From Legionella qingyii (lineage in GTDB: Bacteria > Pseudomonadota > Gammaproteobacteria > Legionellales > Legionellaceae), in assembly GCF_003184185.1 (NCBI RefSeq), contig NZ_QHJG01000002.1, forward strand, positions 173,930-237,929: a DNA stretch of 64,000 bases, given 5' to 3'. Positions 63,981 through 64,000 of the stretch are shown piece after piece. Numbering within the stretch: the first letter of the stretch is position 1; each line of letters starts with the position of its first letter. The notes under the pieces were generated by a model. The model was not told the origin of the DNA. It was given only the letters and a program-made list of their open reading frames with translations, and searched no databases. The translations under genes and the position numbers were made by a program.

Positions 63981-64000
63981 TTGATCACCGATTCCGGAGT
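63945..64000. repeat. Tandem repeats resembling an IS21-type element end
   Basis: A roughly 24-nt unit with core TTGATCAC-xx-ATTCCG occurs at 63957-63980 and 63981-64000, with the tail of an earlier unit (ATTCCGGAGGAC) at 63945-63956. IS21-family elements carry multiple such terminal repeats. The element itself lies beyond the window. Confidence 0.45.

Noticed and set aside
1..64000. CRISPR array or Cas genes
   Set aside because: No regularly spaced repeats of 23-50 bp and no Cas-like proteins were seen; the only tandem repeats are at the right edge and are contiguous, without spacers.

Overview
The window looks like a chromosomal segment of a Legionella species, probably not L. pneumophila. 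The DNA is AT-rich with ordinary gammaproteobacterial housekeeping genes, and scattered among them are genes for eukaryotic-like proteins: a large ankyrin protein, two mitochondrial-carrier-like proteins, a leucine-rich-repeat protein and a protein with a plant IQM-like region. Several of these end in the glutamate-rich tails typical of Dot/Icm substrates. A eukaryote-type THI5 gene also opens a thiamine cluster, as in L. pneumophila. The genus is inferred from gene content; no marker gene such as 16S rRNA is present.

Layout. 1-1.7 kb: 3' end of a DamX-like SPOR gene and proC. 1.9-19.2 kb: a split cellulose locus with bcsG (+), galU-pgi-bcsC (-) and bcsA-bcsB-bcsZ (+); truD and an ankyrin effector candidate lie inside it. 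19.2-25 kb: recQ, a 3-methyladenine glycosylase, and an acyl-CoA dehydrogenase / enoyl-CoA hydratase / 3-hydroxyisobutyryl-CoA hydrolase set that looks like valine catabolism. 25-33 kb: a carrier-like protein with an unusual N-terminus, small unknown genes, yggS-yggT divergent from pilT, rph, and a second mitochondrial-carrier homologue. 33-40 kb: yicC-gmk-rpoZ-spoT-ridA, then uup and a membrane protein. 40-52.3 kb: a His-rich membrane effector candidate, queA, a degenerate tRNA-guanine transglycosylase in the usual tgt position, a TPP riboswitch with the thi5-thiO-thiS-thiG-thiD/E-thiF operon, then yajC-secD-secF. 52.5-58.9 kb: an effector candidate and a glycan module (DPPR-synthase-type UbiA, GT-C transferase, WbpM-type dehydratase), then csaA. 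58.9-64 kb: two divergent effector candidates, an amino-acid permease, tRNA-Thr(CGT), and a probably disrupted gene at an IS-like end.

How the genes work together. GalU and Pgi can supply UDP-glucose to BcsA/B; BcsA carries a PilZ domain, so synthesis should respond to c-di-GMP. BcsC exports the glucan, BcsZ trims it and BcsG would add phosphoethanolamine, although BcsG and Pgi each carry substitutions at expected catalytic positions. The thi operon makes the pyrimidine through Thi5 rather than ThiC and the thiazole through ThiO/S/G/F, and ThiE couples them; a TPP riboswitch lies upstream.

Strongest leads: (1) a TGT relative that keeps the zinc site but has lost both catalytic aspartates; (2) a carrier-like protein whose N-terminal tail has three tandem copies of a mitochondrial-carrier-signature-like motif, absent from its membrane core; (3) a candidate effector with a plant IQM-like region; (4) a mycobacterial-type lipid-linked pentose module; (5) a MITE-like repeat with 13-bp terminal inverted repeats, in three versions. 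No CRISPR array and no complete insertion sequence were seen.
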